64,000 nucleotides of DNA, from contig JACKLO010000008.1 of NCBI GenBank assembly GCA_024235915.1, positions 372,001-436,000 of the forward strand, given 5' to 3'. Shown here one piece after another: positions 1-7,981 of the stretch. This stretch comes from Burkholderiaceae bacterium. GTDB lineage: Bacteria; Pseudomonadota; Gammaproteobacteria; Burkholderiales; Burkholderiaceae_C. Numbering within the stretch: the stretch's first letter is position 1; every line of letters begins with the position of its first letter. The notes under the pieces were generated by a model, which did no database searches, was not told where the DNA came from, and was given only the letters and a program-made list of their open reading frames with translations. Made by a program: the position numbers and the translations under genes.

Positions 1-245
1 CCGATGCCACCAACCTCGGCCATCAGGGCCGACGCATCTTCGCCCTTCCCCTTGGCGATGCCGATCTGCTTGCTCAGGCTGTTGCGGCGGGCCTGCAACT
101 GTTCGGTGGCCGTCTGGATCTGTTTGCGCTCGGCCTCCAGGGCCTGGAACCGCGGCACGTCCAGAAAGGCCTGCGGCTGCTTGCGGCGGTTGAGCTGGGC
201 GACGACGGCGTCGAGGTCGCGGCGCAGCTGGGTGATGTCGAGCAT
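1..245 (-). CDS. serS: Serine--tRNA ligase (N-terminal fragment, runs off the left edge)
   Basis: Charges tRNA(Ser) with serine in the cytoplasm. Only the first ~81 codons are in the window. The ATG at 245 opens with MLDITQLRRDLDAVVAQL, the typical SerRS start, followed by a charged helical stretch (residues ~30-65, rich in Gln, Glu, Arg and Ala). That stretch is the first arm of the antiparallel coiled coil that grips the long variable arm of tRNA(Ser). The catalytic domain lies outside. It is the first gene of a minus-strand stretch downstream of ispH, with 69 bases between them. Confidence 0.9.
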   Translation of the reverse strand, partial: MLDITQLRRDLDAVVAQLNRRKQPQAFLDVPRFQALEAERKQIQTATEQLQARRNSLSKQIGIAKGKGEDASALMAEVGGI

Positions 246-314
246 GGGGAATCTCCGGAATTCAATGGGGCTGCGCGCCAGGGTGGGCGCACGGGGCTGA
301 CGACGACGACAGCG

Positions 315-1319
315 TCAAGATCGCTCGGACGCCCCGCCTTGGTCCGCCGCGGCCCGTGCCGCCGCTTCGGCCATGCTGCGGTCGCCCAGACCGCGCGGCA
401 GCGGGAACTGCACCGTCTCGGTCACACCATCCATCTTGCGCACCGCGGTGGCGCCCAGTTCGCGCAGACGCAGGATCACCTGCTGCACCAGAACGTCGGG
501 CGCCGAGGCGCCAGCCGTCAGGCCCACACGCTGGCGGCCCTCGAACCATTGCGCCTGCAGGTCGGCGGCGGCGTCGACCATGTAGGCCGGCGTGCCCAGG
601 CGCTGCGCCAGTTCGCGCAGGCGGTTGCTGTTGCTGCTGGTGGGGCTGCCGACCACGATGACCACGTCCACCGCCGGCGCCAGCAGCTTGACGGCATCCT
701 GCCGGTTCTGCGTGGCGTAGCAGATGTCCTGCTTCTTGGGTTCGCGCACGTACGGGAACCGGTCCTTCACGGCGGCCAGGATCTCGGCGGCGTCGTCGAC
801 GCTCAGCGTGGTCTGGGTGACGACGGCCAGCTTCTCCCCACGGGGCTGCACACGGGCCACGTCGGCCACGTCCTCCACGAGGTAGATGCCGTCGTTGAGC
901 TGACCCATCGTGCCTTCGACCTCGGGGTGCCCCTTGTGGCCGATCATCACGAACTCGTAACCCTCCTTGGCCAGCTTGGCGACCTCGACGTGGACCTTGG
1001 TCACCAGCGGGCAGGTGGCGTCGAAGACCTGGAAGCCGCGCTGCGCGGCCTCGGCGCGCACGGCCTTGGGCACCCCGTGGGCGCTGAACACCAGCGTGGC
1101 GCCAGGGGGAACGTCGGCCAGGTCCTCGATGAAGATCGCGCCCTTGGCCTTCAGGTCGGCCACCACGTAGGTGTTGTGCACGATCTCGTGGCGCACATAG
1201 ATCGGCGCGCCAAAGCGCTGCAGCGCGCGCTCGACGATCTCGATGGCACGGTCCACGCCGGCGCAGAAGCCGCGCGGCTCGGCCAGCAGCACTTCCTGCA
1301 GGTTGTCCGGCGCGCTCAC
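315..1319 (-). CDS. ispH: 4-hydroxy-3-methylbut-2-enyl diphosphate reductase
   Basis: Last step of the MEP isoprenoid pathway: reduces HMBPP to IPP and DMAPP using a [4Fe-4S] cluster. The 334-residue product has the three conserved cluster cysteines in the expected contexts: C19 (GFCAGVDRA), C103 (DATCPLV) and C200 (DICYATQ). It also has the substrate-binding SPTSSNSNRL motif near residue 226. It starts with GTG at 1319, inside the stop of the upstream fkpB gene (GTGA overlap), so the two are translationally coupled. The fkpB-ispH pairing is the same as in E. coli. The last ~25 residues are Ala-rich and look dispensable. Confidence 0.95.
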   Translation of the reverse strand: MSAPDNLQEVLLAEPRGFCAGVDRAIEIVERALQRFGAPIYVRHEIVHNTYVVADLKAKGAIFIEDLADVPPGATLVFSAHGVPKAVRAEAAQRGFQVFDATCPLVTKVHVEVAKLAKEGYEFVMIGHKGHPEVEGTMGQLNDGIYLVEDVADVARVQPRGEKLAVVTQTTLSVDDAAEILAAVKDRFPYVREPKKQDICYATQNRQDAVKLLAPAVDVVIVVGSPTSSNSNRLRELAQRLGTPAYMVDAAADLQAQWFEGRQRVGLTAGASAPDVLVQQVILRLRELGATAVRKMDGVTETVQFPLPRGLGDRSMAEAAARAAADQGGASERS

Positions 1320-1786
1320 AGCACCCCCAGCAGCTGCACCTCGAACCGCACGGGCTGGCCGGCGAGCGGGTGGTTGAAGTCGAACAGCAACCAGTCGTCG
1401 CCCGCCTCGCGCACGACACCGGCGTACGCACCCTGCCCGTCGGGCGTGGGGAACTGCACCACATCGCCTACGGAATACTCCGCGTCTGGATCGCCCAGTT
1501 CGCGCAGCAGGGTCAGCTTCACGCGCTGCAGCAGTTCCGGATTGCGGTCACCGAAGGCGGCACCCGCGGGCAGCTCGAACTGCTGGTGTGCGCCCTCGGC
1601 GAGGCCGACCAGCAGCGACTCGATCGCCGGGGCCAGCTGCCCGCTGCCCAGCGACAACGTGGCCGGCTTGTCGTCGAAGGTGGAGACGACGTCGGCGCCA
1701 TCGGGCCCGCTGAGGCGGTAATGCAGGGTCAGGAACGACCCGGGCTGCACGGTGTTCACAGGGTTTTTCGGCGCTGCGTGGCGCAC
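1316..1786 (-). CDS. fkpB: FKBP-type peptidyl-prolyl cis-trans isomerase (SlpA/FkpB type)
   Basis: Prolyl isomerase and chaperone of the SlyD/SlpA branch. The 156-residue protein has the split FKBP fold: an N-terminal strand (SFLTLHYRLSG), an IESLLVGLAEG segment, an inserted-flap region (residues ~70-130, VKLTLLRELGDPDAEYSVGD...) and a C-terminal strand (NHPLAGQPVRFEVQLLGV). It lacks the His/Cys-rich metal-binding tail of SlyD, so FkpB/SlpA is the better name. The start at 1786 is GTG; other in-frame GTGs at 1759 and 1750 are possible. It overlaps ispH by 4 bases. A divergent promoter region of 56 bases separates it from radC. Confidence 0.85.
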   Translation of the reverse strand: MRHAAPKNPVNTVQPGSFLTLHYRLSGPDGADVVSTFDDKPATLSLGSGQLAPAIESLLVGLAEGAHQQFELPAGAAFGDRNPELLQRVKLTLLRELGDPDAEYSVGDVVQFPTPDGQGAYAGVVREAGDDWLLFDFNHPLAGQPVRFEVQLLGVL

Positions 1787-1803
1787 GGATAGACTGAGGC
1801 GTC

Positions 1804-1809
1804 ATTCTA
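1804..1809 (-). promoter_or_regulatory. Candidate -10 box (TAGAAT) for fkpB-ispH
   Basis: Read on the minus strand the bases are TAGAAT, 18 bases ahead of the GTG used for fkpB. The same hexamer stands just ahead of the ETF-QO gene and of the 590-residue GGDEF gene in this window. No good -35 box is visible at normal spacing, so this is a weak call. Confidence 0.3.
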
Positions 1810-1842
1810 CGAAACGCCGCCTTTCCAGCCCGCGCCGACCCC

Positions 1843-2517
1843 ATGGGACCCAAGCAGCTGCCTGCCGACCAGCGCCCGCGCGAGAAGCTGCTCGCCCGCG
1901 GTGCCGGCGCGCTGGCCGACACCGAGCTGCTGGCCCTGCTGCTGCGCACCGGGCTGGCCGGGCGCGACGTGTTCTCGCTGGCACAGGACGTGCTGGACCA
2001 CTGCGGTGGCTTTGCCGGGCTGCTGCAGCACGACCCGGCCGGCCTGCACGCCGTCAAGGGCCTGGGGCCGGCCAAGGTGGCCGAACTGGCCGCGGTGGCC
2101 GAGATCGCACGCCGGGCGCTGGCCCAGCAGATGGCCGAACGGCCGGTGTTCGACGCCCCGCAGAAGGTCAAGGACTACCTGTCACTGCAGCTCGCCGGTC
2201 GCCCGCAGGAAGTGTTCGCGGTGCTGTTCCTCGACGGCCAGCACCGCCTGATCCTGTTGCGCGAGCTTTTCCAGGGCACGCTGACGCAGACCAGCGTCTA
2301 CCCGCGCGAGGTGGTCAAGGCCGCGCTGGCGCACAACGCCGCCGCCGTCATCCTGGCCCACAACCACCCCTCGGGCGTGGCGGAGCCGTCGCGAGCCGAC
2401 GAGTACCTGACGGCCACCCTCAAGAGCGCGCTGGCGCTGGTCGACGTGCGGGTGCTCGACCACATCGTGGTCGGCCGCGGGCAGACGGTGTCCCTGGCCG
2501 AGCGGGGGCTGCTGTGA
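1843..2517 (+). CDS. radC: RadC family JAB-domain protein
   Basis: Member of the RadC/YkfG family of JAMM/MPN-fold proteins. Its biochemical role is still unsettled; the old DNA-repair assignment is not supported in E. coli. The 224-residue protein has a helix-hairpin-helix segment around residues 60-80 (GLHAVKGLGPAKVAEL). Its JAMM metal motif is complete, with H173 and H175 (AHNHPSG) and D186, consistent with zinc binding. The ATG at 1843 is preceded by pyrimidine-rich sequence with no clear ribosome site. The Smr gene starts on its stop codon. Confidence 0.9.
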   Translation: MGPKQLPADQRPREKLLARGAGALADTELLALLLRTGLAGRDVFSLAQDVLDHCGGFAGLLQHDPAGLHAVKGLGPAKVAELAAVAEIARRALAQQMAERPVFDAPQKVKDYLSLQLAGRPQEVFAVLFLDGQHRLILLRELFQGTLTQTSVYPREVVKAALAHNAAAVILAHNHPSGVAEPSRADEYLTATLKSALALVDVRVLDHIVVGRGQTVSLAERGLL

Positions 2518-3152
2518 AGGCGGGCTCGCTGCAGGAACTGGGCGCGCTGCGCGATGCGCTGCGCCGCCGGCAGGCCGAGGCCCGCGCGGCCGCCGAGCGC
2601 GAGCGTCAACGCCTGGAAGCCGAAGCGGCGCAACGCGAGGCCTTCGCCCGGGCCGTCGGCCCGGTGCAGCGCCTGCCGGACCGTGGCCGCGTGCTGGTCG
2701 CCCCGCCACGGCCCGCACCCGAGCCGCTGCAGCGCCAGGCCGACGAGCGCGCGGCGCTGCAGCAGGCGCTGTCCGACGAGGTCGATGTCGAATCGCTGCT
2801 GCTCACCGACGATGGCCTGAGTTTTCGTCGGCCCGGGGTGGCCGCCGACGTCGTGGCCCGGCTCCGCCGCGGGCAGTGGTCCATCCAGGACCAGATCGAC
2901 CTGCATGGCCACACGCGCGAGGAAGCCCGCGAGGCGCTGGCAGCCTTCGTGCGCCAGAGCCACCAGCAGGGCCGGCGCTGCCTGCGTGTGGTGCATGGCA
3001 AGGGTCATGGTTCGCCGGGCCGGCGCCCGGTGCTCAAGGCCAAGGTGCAGCGTTGGCTGGCACAGTGCGCCGAGGTCGTGGCGTTCACCCAGGCCAGCGG
3101 GCATGAAGGTGGGGCGGGCGCGCTGATCGTGCTGCTGGACCGACGCCACTGA
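2514..3152 (+). CDS. Smr-domain endonuclease-like protein
   Basis: The 212-residue protein begins at a GTG that overlaps the radC stop (GTGA), which is why this start is chosen over the far-upstream one in the same frame. Residues ~10-45 form a charged Arg/Glu/Ala coiled coil. Residues ~125-205 are a Smr domain with the signature DLHGHTREEAREAL and the HGKGHGS loop. Smr domains outside MutS2 (E. coli YdaL/SmrB type) are nucleases or nucleic-acid binders; SmrB cuts mRNA at collided ribosomes. Which of these roles applies here cannot be read from the sequence. It is co-transcribed with radC by overlap. Confidence 0.85.
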   Translation: MKAGSLQELGALRDALRRRQAEARAAAERERQRLEAEAAQREAFARAVGPVQRLPDRGRVLVAPPRPAPEPLQRQADERAALQQALSDEVDVESLLLTDDGLSFRRPGVAADVVARLRRGQWSIQDQIDLHGHTREEAREALAAFVRQSHQQGRRCLRVVHGKGHGSPGRRPVLKAKVQRWLAQCAEVVAFTQASGHEGGAGALIVLLDRRH

Positions 3153-3248
3153 GCGTCGTCGCGGCGAAATCGTCTGATCGAGGGAGCGGATGCCGACAGA
3201 CGCCTCTGCTGGCGCGCCGGCCCGTTCCCGTCGACTTGCCCGTTCCTA

Positions 3249-3263
3249 CTCGCGGGGCGCGAG
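3249..3263. terminator. Small hairpin between convergent genes
   Basis: A 6-bp perfect stem (CTCGCG / CGCGAG) with a GGG loop sits in the 120-base gap between the convergent Smr and haemoglobin genes. There is no T run on either side, so it is at best a weak or Rho-assisted stop. Nothing else is evident in this gap. Confidence 0.3.
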
Positions 3264-3272
3264 AGGCCCTGG

Positions 3273-3662
3273 TCAACCGCCCTTGTTGCGCATCCAGTCG
3301 GCCGTGCCCATGAAGGCCTGTGTCAAGCGCTGCGCCAGGGCATCGTCCACCCCTTCTTCTTCCATCGCGTGGACCATGCACGCCATCCACTGGTCACGTT
3401 CGGCAATGCCGATCGGGTAAGGCAGATGACGCGCCCGCAGCCGAGGATGGCCAAAGCGCTGCTGGTACAGGTCCGGCCCACCGAGCCAACCGCTGAGGAA
3501 CCAGTACAGCTTGTCGCGAGAACCCGAGAGATCCTGTGGATGCAGTGCGCGCAGCGGGGCCAGCACCGGTTCCAGGTCCATCAGGTCGTAGAAGCGATCG
3601 ACCAGTCGACGCACACCCGCGTCGCCGCCCAGCGAGTCGTACGGCGCCAACGCCTCGGTCAC
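3273..3662 (-). CDS. Group II truncated haemoglobin
   Basis: Small haem protein (129 residues) of the trHbO/group II class, which bind O2 and often NO or peroxide. The family pattern is visible: YDSLGGDAGVRRLVDRFYDLM at the start, the Y-W-F segment KLYWFLSGWLGG, and FGHPRLRARHLPYPIG with the proximal histidine (H in ARHLPYPIG). A conserved Trp follows in RDQWMACM. It starts with GTG at 3662 inside the stop of the upstream MinD-like gene (GTGA), so the two are translationally coupled. It is the third gene of a coupled trio with a diguanylate cyclase and an ATPase. Confidence 0.9.
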   Translation of the reverse strand: MTEALAPYDSLGGDAGVRRLVDRFYDLMDLEPVLAPLRALHPQDLSGSRDKLYWFLSGWLGGPDLYQQRFGHPRLRARHLPYPIGIAERDQWMACMVHAMEEEGVDDALAQRLTQAFMGTADWMRNKGG

Positions 3663-4429
3663 AACTCGGACAGCATGCGCGTGGCGGTGCGCACGATGCC
3701 CAGCGACGCCGGTGTGCCCGGCAGGCGCTCGATCATCAGCTCGCGGCGCAGCACCGATTCGCGCACGGCAGGGTCGGACGGCACCTCGCCCAGCAGGTCC
3801 AGGCGCACCGGGCTGTCCAGCGTTGGGCTGACATAGCGGTCCACCACCTGCTGGAGCTGCTGGCGCACCGTGCGGCCATCACCAGGGCGCCGCGCCTGGT
3901 TGACCACCAGTTGCAGCACCCGCCGGCCCTGGGTGGTGGCCAGCACCTTGATGGTGGCGTAGGCGTCGGTCAGCGACGTGGGCTCGGGCGTGGCGATGAC
4001 GATGACGTCATCGGCCAGCGACACGGTGTAGAGCACCACGTCGGAGATCCCTGCGCCAGTGTCCAGCAGCACATGGTCGAAATTCGGGGCGACCTGCTCG
4101 ATGACCTTCTGCAGTTGCTCACGCACCTCGGGCGTCATGCGCGAGTACTCGACCATGCCCGATCCGGCCAGCAGCACCGAAAACCCGCCCGGCGCCGGCA
4201 GCACGGCATCCTCCAGCCGCGCATTGCCGCTGAACACGTCGTGCAGCGTGATCTTCGGGAACAGGTTCAGCACCACGTCCAGGTTGGCCAGGCCGAGGTC
4301 GGCGTCCAGCACCAGCACGCGGCGGCCCAGGCGCGCCAGGGCGGCGGCCAGATTAGCGGCGACAAAGGTCTTGCCGACGCCACCCTTGCCGCTGGTGACC
4401 GCGGTGATGCGTGAGGCGCGCACTGTCAT
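3659..4429 (-). CDS. MinD/ParA-family ATPase (FlhG/FleN-like)
   Basis: P-loop ATPase of the MinD/FlhG group, 256 residues. It has the deviant Walker A (SGKGGVGKT, residues 13-21), the switch I segment VLVLDADLGLANLDVVLN (~39-56), and Walker B with LLDTGAGISD (~120). LDADLGLANLDVVLN is typical of FlhG/FleN, which set flagellar number and placement; the cheR-D-B operon next door agrees. No C-terminal amphipathic MinD helix is obvious. It shares an ATGA overlap with the diguanylate cyclase upstream and a GTGA overlap with the haemoglobin downstream. A plasmid-type ParA is less likely because no parB is adjacent. Confidence 0.8.
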   Translation of the reverse strand: MTVRASRITAVTSGKGGVGKTFVAANLAAALARLGRRVLVLDADLGLANLDVVLNLFPKITLHDVFSGNARLEDAVLPAPGGFSVLLAGSGMVEYSRMTPEVREQLQKVIEQVAPNFDHVLLDTGAGISDVVLYTVSLADDVIVIATPEPTSLTDAYATIKVLATTQGRRVLQLVVNQARRPGDGRTVRQQLQQVVDRYVSPTLDSPVRLDLLGEVPSDPAVRESVLRRELMIERLPGTPASLGIVRTATRMLSEL

Positions 4430-5136
4430 TCGAAATCCAGGAACTGCGAGGTCTCGAAGAGCATGCGCCGCTCCTCGCTGCTGACCAGGGAAACGGCGGT
4501 GGGCTCCAGACAGACCATGTTACGGCCGTGCCCCTTGGCGCGATAAAGCTGCTGGTCGGCGCGCTCCAGCCAGAGGTGGGCACTGGAACGCACCCACTGC
4601 GGCGCAAAGGCACCGCCGACGCTCACCGTGGCATTCACCCGCTCACCCGGCGCCACCTGGATCGGCAAGGCTTCGACCCGGCGACGGATGCGTTCGGCCA
4701 CGGCCTCGCCGAAGGCCGGTGCGCAGTTGGGCAGCACGATGGCGTATTCCTCGCCCCCAGTGCGGGCCACCAGGTCCATCGGACGCACGCATTCCTGAAG
4801 CACACCCGCCACCGCCTTGATCACGCCGTCACCAGCGCCATGGCCCCAGGTGTCGTTCACGCGCTTGAAGTGGTCGATGTCGAGCACCAGCAGCAATGCC
4901 GGCTCGCCGCTGCGGGCGACGCGGTCGATCTCCCGCGACAAGGCCAGCTCGAAGCTGCGGCGGTTGGCCAGGCCCGTCAACGGGTCGCGGCTGGAGAGGT
5001 CGACCAACGCATCGATCAGGCTCTGCAGATAGGCGATGCTGCCCATCGGCGCCGATGGCTCGGCAACACCCGCCTGCATCAGCAGCTTGCGGGCATTGTC
5101 CAGTTGCAGATCCGACGTTGTGGCAGGGCGGTCCAC
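4426..5136 (-). CDS. Diguanylate cyclase (GGDEF domain)
   Basis: Makes cyclic di-GMP from GTP. The ~236-residue protein has a short N-terminal region and one GGDEF domain (from SSRDPLTGLANRRSF, ~residue 65, to ADQQLYRAKGHGRN). The active-site signature is GGEEY, a conservative variant, preceded by the allosteric I-site RPMD at the right spacing, so product inhibition is expected. No sensor domain or membrane segment is present. The start is uncertain: GTG at 5136 is given, while ATGs at 5079 and 5046 are shorter options; the frame stays open upstream only as an antisense shadow of cheR. Its stop overlaps the start of the MinD-like gene (ATGA). Confidence 0.8.
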   Translation of the reverse strand: MDRPATTSDLQLDNARKLLMQAGVAEPSAPMGSIAYLQSLIDALVDLSSRDPLTGLANRRSFELALSREIDRVARSGEPALLLVLDIDHFKRVNDTWGHGAGDGVIKAVAGVLQECVRPMDLVARTGGEEYAIVLPNCAPAFGEAVAERIRRRVEALPIQVAPGERVNATVSVGGAFAPQWVRSSAHLWLERADQQLYRAKGHGRNMVCLEPTAVSLVSSEERRMLFETSQFLDFE

Positions 5137-5280
5137 GAAGGCGCCAAGATGTAACAGTACGTGGAGTCTATCAGTGGCCAGCCGCCTTCCCGGCGCAGAG
5201 ATGGGCAGCCATCGCCCACCTGATCGGCGCATCGCGCGGCGCACCGGTCGCCCAAACTGGGAAAGCCCAGAAAGCCGCCC

Positions 5281-6135
5281 ATGACCACTACTCCCTCCGC
5301 ACCCGTCGACGCCGAATTCAGCTTTTCCGGCACGGACTTCGAACGCGTGCGTCAGCTGATCTACCAACGCGCCGGCATCAGCCTGCATGCCGGCAAGCAG
5401 GCCATGGTGTACAGCCGCCTGTCGCGCCGCCTCCGTGAGACAGGGCACCGCAGCTTCGGCGACTACCTGCAATGGCTGGAAAGTGCCCAGGGCGCCCAGG
5501 CTGATGCCGAGTGGCAGGAATTCGTGAACTGCCTGACCACCAACCTCACGGCCTTCTTCCGCGAGGAACACCACTTCCACGCCCTGGTGCAGGACCTGCA
5601 TGCGCTGGCCGGGCGCCGCGCCGGCAAGCCCATCCGGCTCTGGTGCAACGCCGCCTCCACGGGCGAGGAGCCGTATTCGCTGGCGATGACGGCGCTGGAG
5701 GCCCTGGGCGCACAGGCCCCGGTGCGCATCCTGGCCAGCGACATCGACACCAAGGTGCTGGAAACCGCTCGCCGCGGGGTCTACGCCGCCGACAGCCGGG
5801 GCCTGGAGCCGGAGCGGCTGAAACGCCATTTCCTGCGCGGCACAGGCGCCAATGCCGGCCAGATCCGTGCCCGGCCGGAACTGGGCAAGCTGCTGGAGTT
5901 CAGGCCGTTCAACCTGATGGCGCCCAGCTGGAGCAGCCTGGGCGAGCCTTTCGACATCGTGTTCTGCCGCAACGTGATGATCTACTTCGACAACGCCACG
6001 CAGCGCAAGGTGCTGGAACGCATGCACGGCGTCATGAACCCCGGTGGCCTGCTGTACGTGGGGCATTCGGAGAACTTCACCGAGTCGCGAGACCTCTTCC
6101 GCCTGCGTGGCAAGACCATCTACGAGAAGGTCTGA
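5281..6135 (+). CDS. cheR: Chemotaxis protein methyltransferase CheR
   Basis: SAM-dependent methyltransferase that adds methyl groups to receptor glutamates in chemotaxis adaptation. The 284-residue protein has the N-terminal all-alpha domain (residues ~15-85), then the SAM-binding Rossmann fold with LWCNAASTGEEPYSLAM (~117-133), the FCRNVMIYFD motif (~227-236) and the C-terminal GGLLYVGHSE strand. There is no tetrapeptide-repeat or pentapeptide-tether extension. It is the first gene of cheR-cheD-cheB. The diguanylate cyclase is divergent with 144 bases between; no consensus promoter stands out there. Confidence 0.95.
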   Translation: MTTTPSAPVDAEFSFSGTDFERVRQLIYQRAGISLHAGKQAMVYSRLSRRLRETGHRSFGDYLQWLESAQGAQADAEWQEFVNCLTTNLTAFFREEHHFHALVQDLHALAGRRAGKPIRLWCNAASTGEEPYSLAMTALEALGAQAPVRILASDIDTKVLETARRGVYAADSRGLEPERLKRHFLRGTGANAGQIRARPELGKLLEFRPFNLMAPSWSSLGEPFDIVFCRNVMIYFDNATQRKVLERMHGVMNPGGLLYVGHSENFTESRDLFRLRGKTIYEKV

Positions 6136-6187
6136 GCACGACAAACCAGGCCGCTCAAGTCCCCGCCCGATCGGCCGACATCCAGAC

Positions 6188-6856
6188 ATGATCTCCGTCG
6201 CCCCCCCTGCTGCGCCCCGCCCTGCGCTGGGCAGCACGCCGCGCCTGCAGCGGCTGAAAGCCGCCCCGCGACGGCCCGGTGAAGCGTCGTTCTTCTTCTA
6301 CGACGCGCACTTCAAGAACGAGGCGGTCAAGATCCTGCCAGGCGAGTACTTCGTGCACGACGAGGACATCCTCATCATGACGACGCTGGGTTCCTGCATC
6401 GCCGCGTGCATCTGGGACCGCAACCTGCGGATCGGCGGCATGAACCACTTCATGCTGCCCGATGGCAACGGCACCGGCGCCGACGCGGGGCGCTATGGCA
6501 GTTTCGCGATGGAACTGCTGATCAATGAGTTGGTCAAGCGCGGCGCCACCCGTTCAACGATGGAAGCCAAGGTCTTCGGCGGCGGCGCCGTGATCAGCGG
6601 CATGAACAGCATCAACGTGGGTGAGCGCAACACCAAGTTCGTGCTCGACTACCTGGCCACCGAGCGCATCTCCGTCGTGTCCAAGGACGTGATGGACGTC
6701 TACCCGCGCAAGGTATGTTTCCTGCCGCACAGCGGCAAGGCCATGGTCAAGCGCCTGGCCGCCACCAACACCGACGCCCTGCTGGCGCAGGAGCGCGCTG
6801 CGGCCGCCAAGCCGGTGCCCGCCGCGTCCGCGGCCGGCTCGGTGGACCTGTTCTGA
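6188..6856 (+). CDS. cheD: Chemoreceptor glutamine deamidase CheD
   Basis: Deamidates glutamines on chemoreceptors and can interact with CheC-like phosphatases. The 222-residue protein carries the CheD core with the catalytic Cys in TTLGSC (C70) and His in GMNHFMLP (H87), plus the AKVFGGG motif. The N-terminal ~30 residues are Pro/Ala-rich, and a ~25-residue Ala-rich tail ends in VDLF. The start chosen is the ATG at 6188; the same frame is open upstream into cheR, but nothing there resembles CheD. It lies 52 bases after cheR and 12 before cheB, so the three form one operon. Confidence 0.93.
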   Translation: MISVAPPAAPRPALGSTPRLQRLKAAPRRPGEASFFFYDAHFKNEAVKILPGEYFVHDEDILIMTTLGSCIAACIWDRNLRIGGMNHFMLPDGNGTGADAGRYGSFAMELLINELVKRGATRSTMEAKVFGGGAVISGMNSINVGERNTKFVLDYLATERISVVSKDVMDVYPRKVCFLPHSGKAMVKRLAATNTDALLAQERAAAAKPVPAASAAGSVDLF

Positions 6857-6868
6857 TCAGAGGACCCC

Positions 6869-7951
6869 ATGGCGAAGACCCGTGTCATCGTCGTCGACGA
6901 CTCAGCCCTGGTGCGCGGCCTGTTGTCGGAGATCATCAATCGCCAGCCCGACATGCAGTGCATCGGCGCCGCGGCCGACCCGCTGGTGGCACGCGAGATG
7001 ATCCGCAACCTGAACCCGGACGTGATCACGCTGGACGTGGAGATGCCGCGCATGGACGGCATCGACTTCCTGTCCCGCCTGATGCGCCTGCGGCCAATGC
7101 CGGTGGTCATGGTCTCGACGTTGACGGAGCGTGGCGCCGAGGTCACGATGAAGGCGCTGGAACTGGGGGCGGTGGACTTCGTGTCCAAGCCCAAGATCGG
7201 CGTCGCCGACGGCCTGCGCCAGCTGGGCGAGGACATCACCGACAAGATCCGAACCGCCGCCCGGGCCCAGGTGCGGCGCCTGTCGACGCCCGCGCCCGCC
7301 GCGCCCGGTGTCCCGGCAGCACCGCCAGCCCCGTCGGCCCTGGGCCGGCTGTCCACCGAGAAGATCCTGTTCATCGGCGCCTCCACCGGCGGCACCGAAG
7401 CCACCCGCGAGGTGCTCGTCAACCTGCCGGCGGACTTTCCGGCCGTGATGATCACCCAGCACATGCCCCCCGGCTTCACGAAGAGCTATGCCAACCGGCT
7501 GGACAGCCTTTGCCGCATCCGCGTCAAGGAAGCCAGCGACGGTGAGCGCGTGATCCCCGGCCATGCCTACATCGCCCCCGGTGGCCTGCACCTGTCGGTG
7601 GAACGCTCGGGGGCCAACTACGTCGCCCGTGTGCGCGACGGCGAGCCCGTCAACCGCCACAAGCCCTCGGTGGAGGTGCTGTTCGAATCGGCAGCGCGCG
7701 TGGTCGGCCAGAACGCCCTGGGCGTCATGCTCACCGGCATGGGTGCCGATGGCGCCCGCGCGATGAAGACGATGCGCGACGCCGGCAGCTGGAACGTCTG
7801 CCAGGACGAGGCCAGCTGCGTGGTCTTCGGCATGCCACGCGAGGCCATCGCCCATGGCGCGGCGCACGAGGTGATGCCGCTGGTTCGCATCGCGCCGGCC
7901 CTGATCGAGCGCCTGCGCAGCACCGCCGGCCTGCACACCAGCCGGGTCTGA
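6869..7951 (+). CDS. cheB: Chemotaxis response regulator / receptor methylesterase CheB
   Basis: Removes receptor methyl groups and deamidates glutamines, with activity raised by phosphorylation from CheA. The 360-residue protein has an N-terminal receiver (DD at 10-11, phospho-acceptor D56, the switch T in VSTLTERG and K in SKPK), then a ~40-residue Pro/Ala linker and the esterase domain. The catalytic triad is visible: S172 (GASTGG), H198 (TQHMPPGF) and D294 (GMGADGA). A good ribosome site (AGAGGA) stands 7 bases ahead of the ATG. CheA, CheW and the receptors are outside the window. Confidence 0.96.
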   Translation: MAKTRVIVVDDSALVRGLLSEIINRQPDMQCIGAAADPLVAREMIRNLNPDVITLDVEMPRMDGIDFLSRLMRLRPMPVVMVSTLTERGAEVTMKALELGAVDFVSKPKIGVADGLRQLGEDITDKIRTAARAQVRRLSTPAPAAPGVPAAPPAPSALGRLSTEKILFIGASTGGTEATREVLVNLPADFPAVMITQHMPPGFTKSYANRLDSLCRIRVKEASDGERVIPGHAYIAPGGLHLSVERSGANYVARVRDGEPVNRHKPSVEVLFESAARVVGQNALGVMLTGMGADGARAMKTMRDAGSWNVCQDEASCVVFGMPREAIAHGAAHEVMPLVRIAPALIERLRSTAGLHTSRV

Positions 7952-7962
7952 ACTGCCGGGTC

Positions 7963-7981
7963 AGCCGCCCAGGGCGCGGCT
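7963..7981. terminator. Weak hairpin between convergent cheB and hemW
   Basis: The arms AGCCGC and GCGGCT (6 bp, 7-base loop) sit in the 28 bases between the convergent stop codons and run into the hemW stop. There is no T run. Possible bidirectional stop; low confidence. Confidence 0.25.

Noticed and set aside
4430..6237. 603-codon reading of the minus-strand diguanylate cyclase
   Set aside because: Its first ~370 codons are antisense to cheR, which is fully supported; only the part from about 5136 down is real.
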